A stretch of DNA of 15,374 nucleotides, from assembly GCA_902465495.1 (NCBI GenBank), contig CABQND010000048.1:1-15374 (forward strand), in the 5' to 3' direction. Positions 14,027-15,374 of the stretch are shown here, in pieces (the stretch's first letter is position 1; each line of letters begins with the position of its first letter). Position numbers and translations under genes: made by a program. The stretch comes from an uncultured Eubacteriales bacterium (GTDB lineage: Bacteria; Bacillota; Clostridia; Christensenellales; Borkfalkiaceae). The notes under the pieces were generated by a model. That model was not told the origin of the DNA. It worked only from the letters and a program-made list of their open reading frames with translations, and ran no database searches.

Positions 14027-14719
14027 ATGGATACCGGAAGGGGACAGATCGATTTGTTTTTGCGGAAATGCGACGAAGTGATGCAGTCCAGGTTCATCAT
14101 AGCCGATACAAAGATCGGGGAATTGCTCAAATCCATTGCGACCTCCGATCTGTTGTATGCCTTTTTCCGCGAGATAACCAAAGATTTCGATTATGATGCG
14201 GCGCGCCGCGAATGTTTGGGGGGAGCGGATGCTTCGGGAAGGTGTAAGCTTTCTCTTCCGGAAGATCCGGAAAAGAAACTTGCGTTTATTTTTTGCCTTT
14301 TGGTTGAATTTGACAATAAGGCGCTTGATCTCGGAAGCTTTCTGCGTGAATATTTTTACGGAGACGGCAGTGTTTACGAAGGATTTTATGCGTTTTCCAA
14401 TCAGATCATCAAGCCATTCAAAAATGCGGTTAAAGTGTTGTTCTGCGAATCAGCCTGCGAGAGCTTTGTGGGAGAGGATTTGGCGCAATTGGTCGCGCAG
14501 GAAAGAAAGCGAGTTTATTTTTCAAACGTTTCTGACGGGCAGAAAGTAGATGCGATGCTGATATTGAATGCACTTGAAGAGGCATGTTCCAAAAAATCGG
14601 ATGAACGGATCGCCGCGCTTCTTTGCGGATATCTCTCGTTTGCGCGATGTGAAGGATTCAAGAGCGAGAATATTGAAAGCATGCGCAAAATATTTTCGCA
14701 AATCAAGGAGATATTATGA
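14027..14719 (+). CDS. Conserved-looking helical protein, function unknown
   Basis: A 230-residue protein I do not recognise. It has no signal peptide or membrane helix and looks mostly alpha-helical: IDLFLRKCDEVMQSRFIIAD near the start, LAFIFCLLVEFDNKALDLGSFLREYF in the middle (about 85-112), and a last helical part, DGQKVDAMLILNALEEAC (about 167-184). No catalytic motif is visible. I chose the ATG at 14027 because GGGGAGG lies five bases upstream; the frame stays open 22 codons earlier (an ATG at 13976 lies only 4 bases past the -10 box), so an N-terminal extension is unlikely. It overlaps the Nudix gene by 4 bases (ATGA), so the two are translationally coupled and probably act together or are needed in similar amounts. 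Confidence 0.82.
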   Translation: MDTGRGQIDLFLRKCDEVMQSRFIIADTKIGELLKSIATSDLLYAFFREITKDFDYDAARRECLGGADASGRCKLSLPEDPEKKLAFIFCLLVEFDNKALDLGSFLREYFYGDGSVYEGFYAFSNQIIKPFKNAVKVLFCESACESFVGEDLAQLVAQERKRVYFSNVSDGQKVDAMLILNALEEACSKKSDERIAALLCGYLSFARCEGFKSENIESMRKIFSQIKEIL

Positions 14720-15297
14720 GTTTTTCCGAAAAAAACGAATGCGGAACGGATCGGATGGATGCGGCGGGTCTGATTGAAAAGCCTGTACGGGAAAATGTGA
14801 TTTATCAGGGGAAAATCATCACGCTTCGCGTCGATGATGCGATGCTTCCGGACGGAAAGCCCTGCAAACGGGAAATGGTAATGCATCCCGGCGGTGCGTG
14901 TGTGCTGTTTGTCCGGGAAGGAAAGGTGCTCCTGGTTCGCCAGTTCCGGTATGCATATGGTGAGATTACTTGGGAAATTCCTGCCGGAAAACTCAATCAA
15001 GGCGAGGATCCGAAAGATACGGCTTCACGCGAACTGGAAGAAGAAACGGGCTTTAAGCCTGAATCGGTGGAGCTTTTGTATACGATCTATCCCACGCCGG
15101 GATATACCAATGAAAAAATTTACATATATGAAGCGCACGGAGTAAGCGAAGGGCATGTCCATCCGGATGACGACGAGTTTGTCGATTGTGCATTTTTCCC
15201 GCTGAACAAGGCATTAAAAATGATCGAGGATGGCGTAATCCGTGATGCAAAAACGATTATAGCGATTCAGCATTATTTGTTAAAAGAGAAAAAATGA
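14716..15297 (+). CDS. Nudix hydrolase, ADP-ribose pyrophosphatase-like
   Basis: Likely cleaves ADP-ribose or a similar nucleoside diphosphate sugar to AMP and a sugar phosphate, in the cytoplasm. The 193-residue chain contains a complete Nudix box at 91-113 (Gly91, Glu97, Arg105-Glu106, Glu109-Glu110, Gly112), whose glutamates hold the catalytic Mg2+. The sequence before it, VRQFRYAYGEITWEIPAG, and the SPTPGYTNE-like PTPGYTNEKIYIY after it are typical of the ADP-ribose pyrophosphatase branch. The first 15 or so residues are a short non-conserved-looking extension; an internal Met14 is an alternative start, but AAGGAG five bases before 14716 and the ATGA overlap favour the longer form. Exact substrate is not certain from sequence. 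A terminator follows at 15345. Confidence 0.92.
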   Translation: MSFSEKNECGTDRMDAAGLIEKPVRENVIYQGKIITLRVDDAMLPDGKPCKREMVMHPGGACVLFVREGKVLLVRQFRYAYGEITWEIPAGKLNQGEDPKDTASRELEEETGFKPESVELLYTIYPTPGYTNEKIYIYEAHGVSEGHVHPDDDEFVDCAFFPLNKALKMIEDGVIRDAKTIIAIQHYLLKEKK

Positions 15298-15344
15298 TGC
15301 ATACGTTATAATCATTTTGAGCCCAACTTTAAATTTATAAAAAT

Positions 15345-15374
15345 AGCGCCCGCAGCGAATGCCGCGGGCGCTTT
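15345..15374 (+). terminator. Terminator of the 14027-Nudix operon, tail cut by window
   Basis: A 9-bp stem, AGCGCCCGC (15345-15353) with GCGGGCGCT (15364-15372), loop of ten, with A-rich sequence before and a T run that begins in the last bases and is cut by the window edge. Confidence 0.85.

Noticed and set aside
15307..15372. A TATAAT followed by a hairpin, possibly a small RNA of about 55 bases
   Set aside because: No -35 match at 16-18 bases and no TG extension; the hairpin is explained as the terminator of the Nudix operon.
1..15374. CRISPR arrays, tRNA/rRNA genes, IS elements or known riboswitches
   Set aside because: I looked on both strands and saw no regularly spaced repeats, cloverleaf, transposase or recognisable riboswitch core; covariance-model searches would be needed to exclude small RNAs.

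Overview
The window looks like chromosomal DNA from an anaerobic Bacillota (Clostridia-type) bacterium. The signs are a full-length pyruvate:ferredoxin oxidoreductase, an EcfA1-EcfA2-EcfT energizing module next to truA, small Clostridia-type families (DUF4364, a TSCPD-domain protein, an HPr-like protein), strong Shine-Dalgarno sites on most genes, many hairpin-plus-T terminators and near-consensus sigma-A promoters. A closer placement, such as an uncultured gut Christensenellales-like lineage, is only a guess. I see no phage, IS element, CRISPR array, rRNA or tRNA. Coding density is high and no gap without a gene exceeds 300 bases.

Layout. (1) 61-5452, minus strand: nifJ (PFOR), its terminator, then a lipoprotein of the S41 peptidase family with its own promoter. 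(2) 5665-9996, plus strand: ecfA1-ecfA2-ecfT-truA and a six-helix membrane protein with a Pro/Tyr/Gln-rich tail, closed by a strong terminator. The nifJ and ecfA1 promoters are divergent within about 210 bases. (3) 10142-12451, plus strand: mnmE from a near-perfect promoter, then an orphan LysR-type regulator, then stacked bidirectional terminators. (4) 12627-13864, minus strand: an HPr-like protein without the active-site histidine, a terminator and structured spacer, then DUF4364 followed by the TSCPD protein. (5) 14027-15297, plus strand: an unrecognised helical protein translationally coupled to a Nudix ADP-ribose pyrophosphatase-like hydrolase, then a terminator at the window edge.

How the parts relate. 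NifJ supplies acetyl-CoA and reduced ferredoxin. The ECF module energizes uptake of vitamins or metals through S-components encoded elsewhere. TruA and MnmE both modify tRNA. The HPr-like protein suggests a link to carbon regulation. Most of this is housekeeping. The points most worth a second look are an apparently leaderless ecfA1 mRNA, a six-cysteine cluster inside the PFOR, the His-less HPr, a GC-only hairpin at the predicted 5' end of the nifJ mRNA, competing hairpins before lysR, the structured spacer upstream of DUF4364, and the uncharacterised partner of the Nudix enzyme. I did not find convincing evidence of a wholly new multi-gene system.
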